Shown: in pieces, positions 47,063 to 57,778 of the stretch
How positions within the stretch are numbered: the stretch's first letter is position 1
Layout: every line of letters begins with the position of its first letter
Origin: Carettochelys insculpta
Lineage: Eukaryota; Chordata; Testudines; Carettochelyidae
Direction of reading: 5' to 3'
Assembly (NCBI RefSeq): GCF_033958435.1
Contig: NC_134142.1
Location: 100,945,001-101,009,000 of the forward strand
DNA length: 64,000 bases
The notes under the pieces: model-generated
Databases searched by the model: none
The model's input: the letters and a program-made list of their open reading frames with translations, nothing else
What the model was told of the DNA's origin: nothing
Translations under genes and position numbers: made by a program

Positions 47063-47893
47063 ATTTGTACCAGATGTAACCATGCAAGCTTTGGCGTCTA
47101 GTTACTTCATTACTGTCTTCTTCATTTACATCTCAAGTCTGTCAGGCTTGTTGTCAGTAACAGTCAATCTAATTCCTATTAATGGGCTTCCTGATTCTGT
47201 CATTCTCTATAGCTCCATCCATAGCCTAAACACCAGATGGATGATCCACTGTCTAAAGGAAATAATGAACAAACCATAGCAGGGGAAATGTGGATCCTTG
47301 CACAGGGCCCAATTTGTATCTTCAGTTCTCATTGACATCAGCCCCTATACCGCCTGGAGCCATCCTGACAATAAATGAGCTTCCTTATTTAAAACAGATT
47401 AAGGGTTTCTTTTCTTCTATTTACAGATCCCGTCCTTCACTATTCCTAACTGCACACTGGGATTTTTCAGACCAAATCCAAAGTGGCAGGTTTAATATAA
47501 CACCATTGTCTTTGTGAATTATTTCCAGACTAGTCTAAAAAAGATAACAGGAACAAAGATAACAAAAAGATAAAAAGCAAGGCCACAAGTCAACTAACAA
47601 AAAACCCCCAAAAACAAACAAAAAAACACCTCATCGGTTTCTTTTTCCCTTCAGCTGTCCTGGGTGATAATGTTGTGTTAAGAGATCTTATCAAGAAATT
47701 CAAATATTTTTCCATAATCCCTTAAAATAAGGCTTTATCAAAGTAATTATCAAAGCCTGTTAGGCGAAAATCATCATCTTAATTCCAAATGGTTTCTTTT
47801 TCCTTTTCCCATATATTTATGCGAAAAAAAAACAAGCTGTGGCTCTCGCCAAGTTGGCATGTACACAGTACATAAAAAGAAACACTCACTCAC

Positions 47894-48011
47894 CTACAAC
47901 CTGGATGATTTCAGCCAATAAGACTCCATCAGTCACATCTTGCTGTAGGTCCTTTATCAATCGTTTGTGACCGGATTTTGCAAGATAGTGATTAGCCCAA
48001 TCCGTGTAAAT
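47894..48011 (-). CDS. NAV2: NAV2 exon A: start of the calponin-homology domain
   Basis: This 118-bp exon encodes 39 residues beginning IYTDWANHYLAKSGHK and ending LLAEIIQVV, plus the first base of the next codon. This is the first half of the CH domain, a fold that in many proteins contacts actin and in navigators is linked to cytoskeletal function. The acceptor is a pyrimidine-rich tract ending in TTACAG on the minus strand just above 48011, and the donor is G|GTGAGTG at 47893. The Asp-Gly-Val-Leu-Leu-Ala-Glu-Ile core typical of CH domains is intact. The open frame continues past the acceptor to an apparent Met, but that extension is intronic. The exon before it, which should hold the N-terminus, was not found up to position 64000. 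Confidence 0.93.
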
Positions 48012-49039
48012 CTGTAAGGAGGAAAAGAAACACATACAATCTAAATTTTGGGTATTTGATAAAACTTTATCAGAATCCTCCACTCTACACCACACTTAAA
48101 TTTCTTACAGGTATTGTCATATTGCACACCCCAAATCCCTACCCCCAAGGGAGTGACATATGACAGTACCTGTAAGAAAATGTAGTTACTTTCACCCCTA
48201 AAAAATACTGTGCACAATTAAAACAACGCAAACTTATTTAATCACTCTTTAATACACTGAGAAGGTGGGGTAAAATAATTAATATTCACTAACAGTAATG
48301 CTCAAGAGGTGAACAAAGAGGCGGGGGGGCCCAAAGTCACTCCTGGCATGGCCCAGGCAGCTGTCTGCACCCCAACACAGCGCTCCTCCAGCACAGACAC
48401 ACTGACTCACAATAAAGCACATATCAACTAACAACTTTTCTTGCAAAGCGTGTAGTGACTGAATCTTCAGGCATGTGGCATCAACTAGCAGGAAGCAGAG
48501 TCTGAGTGTATTCACCCTCCAGATCAGGTACTTCCTCAACCCTGTTACGGCTGCACATCAGTGTACGCAACAACTGGGAACCCTCTGGCAGCCTTGACGC
48601 ACATCAACACTTCCAGAACTCCCATTCTGCTCTTATTCCTGTTCTTGCCTCTTGCCCCAGTCTTGCCTAAGACTGTTCCATTCATTCCCTTGCCCTTGCT
48701 TGACTTTCCTCCAGCCCTGTGACTGATGGGCTTCAGTTTGCCTCCATCTCCTGATGCTTTCTGAACCTTTGGACTCTGACCACCTAGTTTCAAGCCCTGG
48801 CATGCATCTGGAATCTGGTTACAGTGCTGACTTGGCTTGTCCCTGGCGTCTAAGCACTCAGTTTTGACCTCTGCTTCAACCACTAGGCATGATAACCAGG
48901 AAGGTGGCATCTGACTGGTTACCAGACACTGACAAACCAGCAACAGTCAAAAAGTGTTTTAAAGCTTCTCCAAGCAGAAAATAACATGTTAAAGAGTTAT
49001 CTAAAAACAACAGACCAAGCCCTGGTATCAAATCTTCAT

Positions 49040-49500
49040 GGCCATTTCTACACAGGCCACTTCCTTTGGAAGCGGCATGCTAATACACGGAGCGAAAGAT
49101 GATAATGAGGCGCAGATGCAAATTCCCCGTGCCTCATTAGCATAATGTCAAGTGATTTGGAGTCTGGAAGAATGGTCTTCTGGACTCCAAAACGCCATGT
49201 AGAAGCGCGGCCCTGGGAGGCGGGAGCTCCGGAAGGTAGTCCTTCTTCCGGAGGCCCCTTCTTCCCTACAATTTTTGGGAAGAAGGGGCCTCCAGAAGGA
49301 GGATTTCCTTACGGAAGCCCCTCCTGGGGCCATGCTTCTACATGGCATTTTGGAGTCTGGAAGAACGGTCTTCCAGACTCCAAATCACGTGACTTTATGC
49401 TAATGAGGCACGGGGAATTTGCATCTGTGCCTCATTAGCATCTTTCGCTTTGTGTATTAGTATGCCACTTCTGAAGGAAGTGGCCTGTGTAAAAATGGCC
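49040..49500. mobile_element. Foldback MITE, Harbinger-like, family C
   Basis: A 461-bp near-palindrome begins GGCCATTTCTACACAGGCCA and ends with its inverted complement. A perfect 3-bp direct repeat cat flanks it (49037-49039 and 49501-49503). Both arms carry GCTAATGAGGC/GCCTCATTAGC, ATGCAAATTCCCC and GGAGTCTGGAAGA motifs, and the centre has CTTCTTCC inverted copies. No coding capacity. Confidence 0.85.
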
Positions 49501-49580
49501 CATGTGAAATTGTCCTCTGAGATGAGAGGAGGAAGCTGGTATGCTGTTGTGGAATACAATGCACGTTACACTACTTATTA

Positions 49581-50307
49581 TAGTAAACCCCTGACTTACA
49601 TAGAGGTTGTGTTCCTGCACAACCCCCCATAAGTAAAATTTCACCTTACTCAGGGGAGCCAGGAAACTGACCAGAGAAGAAGAGATGGACAGTTTCCTGT
49701 CTCCTATGAGCAGCATGGAACCAGGAAACTGACCAGTGCTGCTGAGCTGGTCAGTTTCTCCACTCCTGTGGGCAGCCTGGCTCCCAGATCCCTGCCCCTC
49801 ACAGGAGACAGGAGACTGATCAGCACTGCCCTGCTGGTCAGTTTCTCAGCTTCTGTCAGTGGCGACAACCAAAAGCCAGGTGGCCACCACTGACAGGAGC
49901 TGCAAAACTGCTGCTGTCAGGGGCAGCAGCCTGACTCTCTGCTTCAGTCACTGACAGGAACGGCTGCCACCACTGTCAGGAACGTGGAAACCACTCCTGT
50001 CAGGGATGGCAACAGTGAGGCTACCACTCCGGTTCCCCACTCCTGTCCATGGCAGCAGCTGTCCTGTCAGTGGCAACAGCCAAGAGTCAGGCTCTCAGCT
50101 GCTTTCACCAACAGGACCAGGGAGCTGGTGCCTGGCTTCTGGCTGCCCACCACTCACAGGAGTTGGGAAACTGACCAGTGTTGTTGCACTAGTCAGTTTC
50201 CCAGCCCCTGTGAGTGGCAGGAAGCCCGGAACCAGGTGCCAGCTCCCCACCACTCTGAATCCCATTATCCCAAGATTTGTGACTTGAGTGTACGTATCTC
50301 AGGGTTA
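49581..50307. mobile_element. Tigger-like element with internal minisatellite
   Basis: The left end (TAGTAAACCCCTGACTTACA) and the right end read inward (TAACCCTGAGATACGTAC) are weak inverted repeats of the type seen in Tigger-like elements of turtles. The interior is a tandem array built on AAACTGACCAG and CTGGTCAGTTTC half-palindromes. The CR1 fragment starts directly after the right end. The terminal match is imperfect, so the family is tentative. Confidence 0.5.
49660..50270. repeat. Minisatellite with CTGACCAG/CTGGTCAG palindromic unit
   Basis: The phrases GAAACTGACCAG and CTGGTCAGTTTC recur at about 49670, 49725-49756, 49813-49845 and 50168-50200. CTCCTGTCAGGG/GGCAGCAG variants lie between them. 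The repeats explain the overlapping open frames of 110 and 93 codons here. Confidence 0.75.
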
Positions 50308-50311
50308 GAAT

Positions 50312-50420
50312 TGTAGAATCACAGAGCTGGAAGGGATCTCAAGAGGTCATCAAGTCCAGCCCGCTGCCCCAAGCAGGGTCAACCCCAACTAAGTCATCCC
50401 AGCCATGGCTATGTCAAGCT
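50312..50420 (-). mobile_element. CR1 LINE 3' end, minus strand, short
   Basis: AGAATCACAGAGCTGGAAGG followed by GATCTCAAGAGGTCATCAAG is the reverse complement of a CR1 3' terminus, of the same type as the end of the 41.6-kb copy. Only about 110 bp remain. Confidence 0.85.
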
Positions 50421-51339
50421 GGGTTCCACTGTACAAGTTTTGTGGACGAGGAAATGGAAACTACACCAAACAAGAAGCTGAAGGAAACATCTGCTGGACA
50501 AATCAGAAATATTACAGACTGAACTCAATCACAGGAGAAGGCAAAGAGTTTGCTAATGTAATCAAATTGTTTAAAAGATGTAAGATTTGTGTTCTTCCAC
50601 TGTACAATAATGTTGTTGACATAATTAACACTTATTGAGCATATAAATGTGAGTAACAGCAGGGATTTAAAACCAACCTATTAATTTTTTTATTGAAATT
50701 GCAGATAAACTTTCAAACTATTATCTCCCTGATATGAATGAAAGGAACCCTGTTTCACTGAGCCAGCACTCTGATTCCTTAAAGCTGAACTGTGTTTGAT
50801 CCCATTCAAGCACGTACACTAAACTTGGATGCCTTCCCATTGGTGTCCATGCCTAGAAAACTGAATCAGAGAGCTACTGGTTTTAGGCAAAGGAATGCAA
50901 AAGTGACCTCTCACTGACTGCTTTTTGGAAGCTTGCAGAACACTTCCCAACACTGCAAAACTGACCTGGTGATATTTTTCTTCCTCTGTGGATGCTAAGC
51001 ATAATATTTTTTTCATATGACCATTTTTGACTGCACAGAGTCAACCCATGAAAGAGGAACAAGTGACCCAACTAACGATATGCAAACTTTAATTAAAAGC
51101 TTTTAAGCAGAAACAGCTGAACATGTAGTGGACTAAAGATGTTTGTGTTAACTAATGATTTCAGTTGCAAAATTCATTACATTTAATAGTGAAATTAATT
51201 CTGTGCATATTCCTTGAAACTGATTTAGTTTAAAAATAATTTCATGCATAATCTATGCCATTTAATGCTTTTTAATTTACCCTATTGTGAATTTTCTTTG
51301 TAAAAAATTGTGATGTGCACAAGGCCCTATGTACAGAGG

Positions 51340-52530
51340 TTCCCAGCAGCCCAGTGGGAAATTACTATGGTTCATGAGAAGATCACTATACTCTCACTAT
51401 CACCCTACCCTCTTCTAGCTTCCATCCTGCACACACAACTAGGTCTGTTGTTTACAGTCAAGCCCTTAGGTACAGTCACATTTGCTATGATCCTACTGAC
51501 AGAGACCGAAAACTACAAGATCTTTACCAAATATTCATAAACCTGAATTACCCACCAGGAAAACTGAAAAAACAAAATCTACAGGGCCAGACGAATACCC
51601 AGAGACCAGCTGCTCCAAGATACGCCCAAAAAAAGCCAAGAACAGAACTGGTCATTACCTACAATCCCCAACTCAAACCGCTGCAATGCATTATTAAAGA
51701 CCTACAATCTATCCTTAATCAGGATGCCACACTCCAGAAGGCGCTAGGTGACAACCCTGTACACTCCCACAGACAACCTCCCAACCTTATGAGGATTCTC
51801 ACTCACAACCACAGTTTATACCGCAGAAACACCAGTCCTGGAACTTTTCCTTGCAACAACTTTTCCTTTGTCCACGTATCTATTCTGGAGATACCATCAC
51901 TGGACCTAGCCAGGTTATTCACAGAATCACGGGCACATTCTCATGTTCCTCAACTAACATCATATATGCCATCATGTGCTAACAATGCCCAGATGCTTTG
52001 TATATTGGGCAGACTTCAAAAACTCTCTTAGACAAAGAATTAATGGGCATAAAACAGACATAAAAACACTCCTGATTCACAAACCTGTCAGGCAACATTT
52101 TAATGGAGTGGGCCATTCAGTTATTGACCTGAAAGTCTGCATCTTACTGAAGAGGAATTTTCACACTACTTTGGAAAGAGAGGCTGCTGAACTCTCTTTT
52201 ATATTCAAATTCGACACATTAACACGTGGTTTGAACCAGGAGGGGAATTTTTAGATCATTATAGGGGCTCTTTTGCATACTTGGCTTAATCTAATTCTTA
52301 ACTCCCCCCTCTCCCTTCTGCCCCCTACTCTCTGATTTGTTCATCTTGATAATATTTTTCTGTTTCGTCAATCTTGATTACTATTTTTGGTTCTCTGTGC
52401 CTTAAATATTGAGTCTGTTCTGGTATGGCTATGATCTGAAGAAGTGGATCTGTCCCACGAAAACTCATCACCTAATAAATTATTCTGTTAGTCTTTAAAG
52501 TGCTACTGGACTGCCTTTTTTTTTTCCTCT
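51340..52530 (+). mobile_element. Penelope-like element, 3' part (copy 2)
   Basis: From about 51480 the frame reads the linker after the reverse transcriptase (a YDPTDRDRKLQDLYQ-like start, then KKPRTELVITYNPQLKPLQ and QDATLQKALGDNPV). It continues into the GIY-YIG domain, which is split by frameshifts near 51930 and 52015 (DALYIGQTS-equivalent region around 51990-52020, then RINGHKTDIKTLLIHKPVRQ and ERNF-to-KFDTLTRGLNQ, ending at 52254). The 3' UTR contains TGAAGAAGTGGATCTGTCCC and CTTTAAAGTGCTACTGGACT. It is closely related to the 39-kb copy but longer at its 5' side. The upstream boundary is approximate. Confidence 0.8.
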
Positions 52531-52645
52531 GTAAATTAGGTCTCGTAAAATAGGATTCTGCCAGTGCAGGCAAATCATGGACACACGTGAAAGGGCAGAG
52601 TCACCTTTACTTCCCCTCCTACTAGGCAATGTCTCTCAAGAGGCA

Positions 52646-52765
52646 CAGGGCAGAATCTCTGTGTAGTGGGTTGGACTCTTTTCTTAATGTAGATTACTGA
52701 AGTCACTAGAGCTATCGTGGTGTAAATACAGTGGGAAGTGAGAGCAGACTCAGGCCTACTAACTT
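52646..52765. repeat. Possible old amniote palindromic repeat
   Basis: CAGGGCAGAATCTCTGTGTAG on the left and GTGAGAGCAGACTCAGGC on the right resemble the two ends of a repeat with GGCCAGATTCTGATCTCA-type termini. TGGTGTAAATAC in between fits. Diverged. Confidence 0.35.
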
Positions 52766-54386
52766 CAGAAGTACCTTCAGAATCAAACTGCAGGTACAAG
52801 GCTTGTGTCCTCCTTCTCCACGACACTATGTGTTCCTTCTTCCCTGTCTGACGAATCCCATAAAGAGAGTATGGACAACCTCGACTCCCTGTTGTCAGTC
52901 CATTGTCAATGCAGAAAGGTAAGGTGCAGCTATTTTTACTAGTGCTGACACAGCCTGAAGAGTCACTACTAATCTCATTTAAAATATTTGTATTTCTTAT
53001 TATTTTTCTCTGGGAATAAAACAACACTTACTTATTTTATTTTCAGGTGTGAAGTTCTGCAAAACAATGTTGATTGTGTTGACCATGAACTGAAATACAT
53101 TTCATGGCTTTCCCTCATTTGTCCTCCACTTCCCCCTTTACAGTTGCATTAAATGGGATATGTGTTTCCTTTTAGGCCAATGGTGTTGTGAACATTGAAA
53201 GAAAAATAGGTTGAAACATCACACTGAGAAACATCGCAGTGAAACAAATGCTGTGTGCTGACTGTATGCATGACTTTGCTGTAGCGATAAAAATGAAAAC
53301 CCCAAAATGTCACACAACAGAACAGAAATTGTGTGTCCCAGATTTCTACAGAGGAAAACATTTTAACAGCACTGTGGTGGGGTGTGTATTCCACACAACC
53401 TGTGAGCAGGCTAATTTGGTTCAGAAGGGGTAAATTCACCTTATGCACTTGGAGGGGAACCAAGGCTGGATAAGGCCTAAGGACAGATGAAGCCCAGGTG
53501 TGGGTAGGAGCTGGGATCAGATTATGAACCAGGAAGCGAGACTAGGGAAAGGCTGCAGGGAGGACGTCTGCAGTCACTACTCAGTGGGAAAGGAGTTGAC
53601 CACTGATAAGGAGAAGCTCCTGGGGGAGAATAAGCCTCAGGACTGGGTAGTCTGACAAGAGGTGGAGAAAAGTGAATTAGCCATGACGAGCGGAGATTCT
53701 CAATTGGTAATCCCAGAGACAGGCAAGCAGATTGACATATGGGGTAAGAAGGTGCCCAAAGAAATAGCAATGTCTGAGACTAAGCAGACATAGATTGTTA
53801 GCCAGAGAGTCCCCTACCTAACACAGGGAAATGGCTCAAGGACTAGATACTTGGACAATGAGGGCATCTGAGACAACGTCCAGCAGCTTGTCTGGTGAGA
53901 CTTTGTTACCCTAGAAGGTGGGGGCTGTAAGTGTCATGACTGAAGGCCCAACTCACAAAGAGAAAGCATCCTAATTCACAGAGAAAGGAGGAGGTGCCAT
54001 GGTGTGAGCAATTTACAGAAAGGATCACTGGGCAGGGCAAGAGCTAAGCACAAAGAATGACCATTCACAAGCAAAAAAGATAAGTTAAACATGCAGGGTG
54101 TTTAAAGAATTACGATTAATACTACCATTAAATTGTTCTGCTACTATGAATAAGTAAAAATTGCATGACACAAAAATATATGTAAAGAATCACCTGAAAT
54201 TTTCAATACAACCAAAGAGACTAGGGCTTGAAGTATATTAAATAAAGCATCCTTATATAATAAGTAGAATCCTAATCTTGAAGTTTGCCTTGATCTTTTA
54301 ATTTACAAAATGGTGGAATCTTTTAGCTAGAAATACAGATATTTACACCTAATGCTTGTGTTAGAATCTACACCTTTATTACACGT

Positions 54387-54682
54387 TGAGCTTCTCTCAT
54401 CTGGCACCCTTGGGACCTGACCCATGCTGAATGAGAGAATTTGCTGGACCACAGGAGGTCAGTATTGTCTAGCACATTAGCAACACTTCCACTGATTAAT
54501 GGAAGAAGACATTTAGGGATCAATTACAGCTAAATAATATCACAGAAAACTGAGAGCCAGGACTGGTGACTGTATACAAATTTTATGGCACCCCAGGAAA
54601 CTTGGTCACACCAAATGGCTAACTGAAATCATGTTGAATTATGTATGTTGCTGGACAAGAGAGTTATGGATTAGAGGAACAT
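54387..54682. mobile_element. TIR element, unclassified family, copy 2
   Basis: This is the reverse-oriented relative of 19971-20250. Shared blocks include CTCTCATCTGGCACCCTTGG, GACATTTAGGGATCAATTAC and CAGCTAAATAATATCACAGA. The ends are TGAGCTTCTC and an inward-read TGTTCCTCTAATCC, both diverged from the other copy's TGAACCTCTC. Confidence 0.65.
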
Positions 54683-54985
54683 TGCAGATTACAAAGGGAG
54701 GGAGGCTACTGTTACGATGATGTTGGGTGAAATCTCACTGAAGCTGGTCAGCATGACAGCATCCTTCCTTTGGGATGAATTTCAGAAGCAATTAAGCTCC
54801 TTTTTAAAACAGCTGAAACAATGAGACCCATCCCCCAAAACACAGACCATTTGTAAAGCCAGTCAGAAGCTGAGCTATGCGAATGGATTTGTTTTACAGG
54901 GTGGCTGAATATTGTTTGGTGTGAATATTGTTTGAAGTGTTGGGGGAGTTGTGGGCAAAAGTGTCCGGAAAAAGCAAGAAGCAGC

Positions 54986-55027
54986 AGGGGGACGGGGGGC
55001 GGGGGGGGGGGAGGAGAAGGGGTGGAG
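54986..55027. repeat. G-rich run
   Basis: Several closely spaced G-runs (GGGGG, GGGGGG, then a run of about twelve G) occur on the plus strand, with GGGG shortly after. It could form a G-quadruplex, but no function is implied. Confidence 0.7.
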
Positions 55028-57654
55028 AGAAGACATCAGGAAAGCCAAAGAGATGGAAAAAAAATGTTTCCAAAACAATGGGACCTTTTTGGTACGTTTA
55101 CACTTACTTGCACTTGATCAACAAAACTTTTGCTCTTCATGGGTGCTTAATGAAACCCCATGAATGACAAAGTTTTGCAGTGACAAGTGAAGCTGTGACT
55201 GCTGCTTTTTCACAGGAGTACTCTGCTGTTAACAATGCTAAACTCCCTAGCTGTGGATGGAAGTATTTTGTAACAAAAGAGCCGCCAAACTGCATCCATA
55301 CACACTCACTTTTGGCAACAAGGCAGTGTCGATACAGTCTTGTTACTAAAAGCTGAGGAACATAAACACACCCTGAGAAACAGCTTTTGGACAACGTGCT
55401 GGTTGGAAACAAAGCCAATGCCAGTCCCTTGAGCGCCCTATGAAGAAAGATTTGGGTTCCTCCCCTTCCACAACACTATATGGGCAAATTATTACAATAA
55501 GAAGAGAATAAGGGCCCTAAGCAATTGCGAAGCTGTTCTCACTAGTGCTGGCACTGCTTGGAAAGGCAAGATGGAAACTCTGAATAAGAGTTTGACAACG
55601 CTTGTGTTCACAGAAATATTTTGTATTCATTCTTTGTAACTGAACAGGACTATGTTAAAGTAGTGAGCTTTAATATCACCTCCTTCAAACAGGTTTAACC
55701 TGTAAGACCCCAAAAATAGGTTAGCTGCTCAGGTCAAAAGGAGAAACATAATCTCTATCTCTTATGGACAGGTTATTCCCTAACTGTCCACTGAGAAGTT
55801 TCTTTTACCCTTATCAAAAGTATCTGGTGCATGCCACTAACAGAGACAGGATGCTAGACTAGATGTTCCATTAGTCTGATCTGATATGAACATTCCTACA
55901 CAGACCCCTCCATCCACTCCTTACCTTCATGAATTAAAAAAATTCTTAAAGATGCATTCTTAAAAACTTATCTCCCTTCTCATACTTAGTATGTCAGTAA
56001 TTTTTCACTATTACTTCTCTCCCAAGGTATAGTGTCCGATACCTTAACTTCTTTACAACATTATCCATCAAAACTGAAAAACTTTGTAGCAAACAAAGCA
56101 AAGCAAACATTAAACTAAGCAATTCATGCAGATATGTAGTGTGAGTTTATACCTGGGTAGATGAACTATCAAGAGATTAAAATAAGTATAGTGTAGAGAA
56201 TTCAGATGTGTAATTATAGAAGAACACTGATATGCAACCCAATGGAGCCTAATTTTTAGCATTCCCTTTGTCTGGCGTACACAGAATATTCTCTTCTATT
56301 GTGAAAAATAAAAAAATAATAGTATAAAATCAAACATTTAGCATTCTTGGACTGTCATTTGGGCAAACACTAAACTGAACAAAGCACTGAACAATACTCA
56401 AACAGTAACAATCCCACATCAGAAAAGGGACAAACGAAATAGTTAACAGGTCATTTTCATCTCCCCCCTCTATGATTTTCATGTCTTGAATGACCTCCCC
56501 CAACAAGATACACATAAATGGGCTCCCATCATGTCACATTCACAACACTTCGGGGCTCTCATGTTTTCATGCCACAGAGAGAAACCCACTACGGAAAAGA
56601 AGTAAGCAACTGCTCTTCTGTATGCTGAATCCATTTCAATAATTGTGGGTAGAATTAAAACCAATGGTCCTTTACCTTTTATTTAAAAGGTCATTTTAAA
56701 GAAATACAAACATCAATCATGCATGCCAGTGGGACAAGAATGCTTGGATGGGATATTTAAATGACAGACGTATTGTTCAATCAACCAGCTGAGCTAATAC
56801 ATCTTCTTATGAAAAATACAGGTCTACTTTAAAAAAAAAATCCAACCAAACCACCCCATTTGTTACAAGAAAATTATACCATTGTATATAGATCTTATGC
56901 AATAATTTTTGTTTTTTTACTGGAAAGAGCATATAGTTCTGTCCTTTTTAGCACTCACTGCCTGCTCTCTCAAGTACATCAGACTTATTGAACAAACCTC
57001 CTAGAGTACATTTAAAAGCAGCTTGTTGCCAGTCTTTGTGCCCTATTACACATTAACATAATTCCTAATGCTTCTTCTCCTCTTCATGTAAACAAGCAAA
57101 AAAATCTGTATAATGGTTGATAATTTCAAGATGCATAAAAATATTATAAACCACAAAATGGTTTTAAATATTCAAAAACAAGTTAAATAATTGGGATAAA
57201 ACAACATAAAAGAAAGAGCTGGGAATATACTGTTACAAAAAATTTCATTAACTTATTCTCAAATATGTAAGTGAATACATTGTTTATTGACATTTGTTCA
57301 TTCAGTTCTGGCTTAAATATTTGCAGAAAACAAGCCTGATGTTCAGTGGAGCTACTCGCACACACATACAATTAGGAAAAAGAAATACCGTATGACTTAA
57401 CATCTAACTAACAAAGCACAAAAGGCAAATCAGAGATCTAGTTATGAATACTCTATAGAGGGTTTTTAAAAAAAATCAACAACAACTTCAAACAAATTAA
57501 CTTGATACTTCAAAAGTGAATACAACTAAGAAAACCAGTGTGACTCTGGCTATTAAAATAATACAAAGCTTAAATTAATAAAATCAATGATCTGTTGTAA
57601 ATTGCACACTCAGGCCTAACCACTGCAATATCACACAATTACTACCGACAAAGT

Positions 57655-57778
57655 ATCAGAGGGGTAGCCGTGTTAGTCTGGATCTGTAGAGCAACGAAGG
57701 GTCCTGTGGCACCTTATAGACTAACAGAAAAGTTTAGAGCATGAGCTTTCGTGAGTTAACTCACTTCTTCAGAATACC
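57655..57778 (-). repeat. Short Penelope-tail repeat (copy 3)
   Basis: AGAGGGGTAGCCGTGTTAGT, GTCCTGTGGCACCTTATAGA, CTAACAG, GCATGAGCTTTCGTG and CTCACTTCTTCAGA follow in order. This is the complete form of the short repeat family. It reads antisense relative to Penelope 3' tails. Confidence 0.78.

Larger units (their letters stand above)
37708..47893 (-). other. NAV2: NAV2 intron between exons A and B
   Basis: This 10.2-kb intron holds a Penelope-like element (38.9-39.5 kb), an internally deleted CR1 (40.6-41.6 kb) and the Harbinger transposon (42.6-45.1 kb). The stretch 38655-38860 has CTGTCCCATTTTTACTGGG and a GGTGTCCCAACTTTTTAAAG echo and may be a DNA-transposon fragment cut by the Penelope insertion. 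I see nothing identifiable in 37710-38650, 39480-40580, 41640-42580 and 45110-46930, apart from a possible MIR-like fragment near 39710-39780. Confidence 0.65.
6585..48011 (-). other. NAV2: Neuron navigator 2 gene, internal part (four exons and three introns)
   Basis: Four minus-strand exons lie in the expected protein order and each has AG acceptor and GT donor sites. The phases fit exactly: 118 bp leaves one base, the 53-bp exon supplies two and ends in phase, the 73-bp exon leaves one, and the 271-bp exon supplies two. Joined, they give the CH domain of a neuron navigator protein and a Gln-rich linker. NAV2 is a large cytoskeleton-associated protein with an N-terminal CH domain and a C-terminal AAA+ domain, involved in neurite outgrowth. 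The linker after the SRYK motif (six Gln, then PQKQH) matches NAV2 as I remember it. In NAV3 this position is His/Gln/Tyr-rich and the third exon has Val/Arg variants that are absent here. The first exon, the remaining linker and the AAA+ part are not in this window. Confidence 0.9.

Noticed and set aside
6585..48011. Assignment of the exons to NAV3 instead of NAV2
   Set aside because: The Gln run followed by PQKQH and the Ile/Lys residues of exon C fit NAV2. One NAV3-like residue (Ser in CLSFL) is not enough.
52575..53027. Minus-strand open frame of 150 codons
   Set aside because: It covers an old repeat-like segment and shows no protein family feature.
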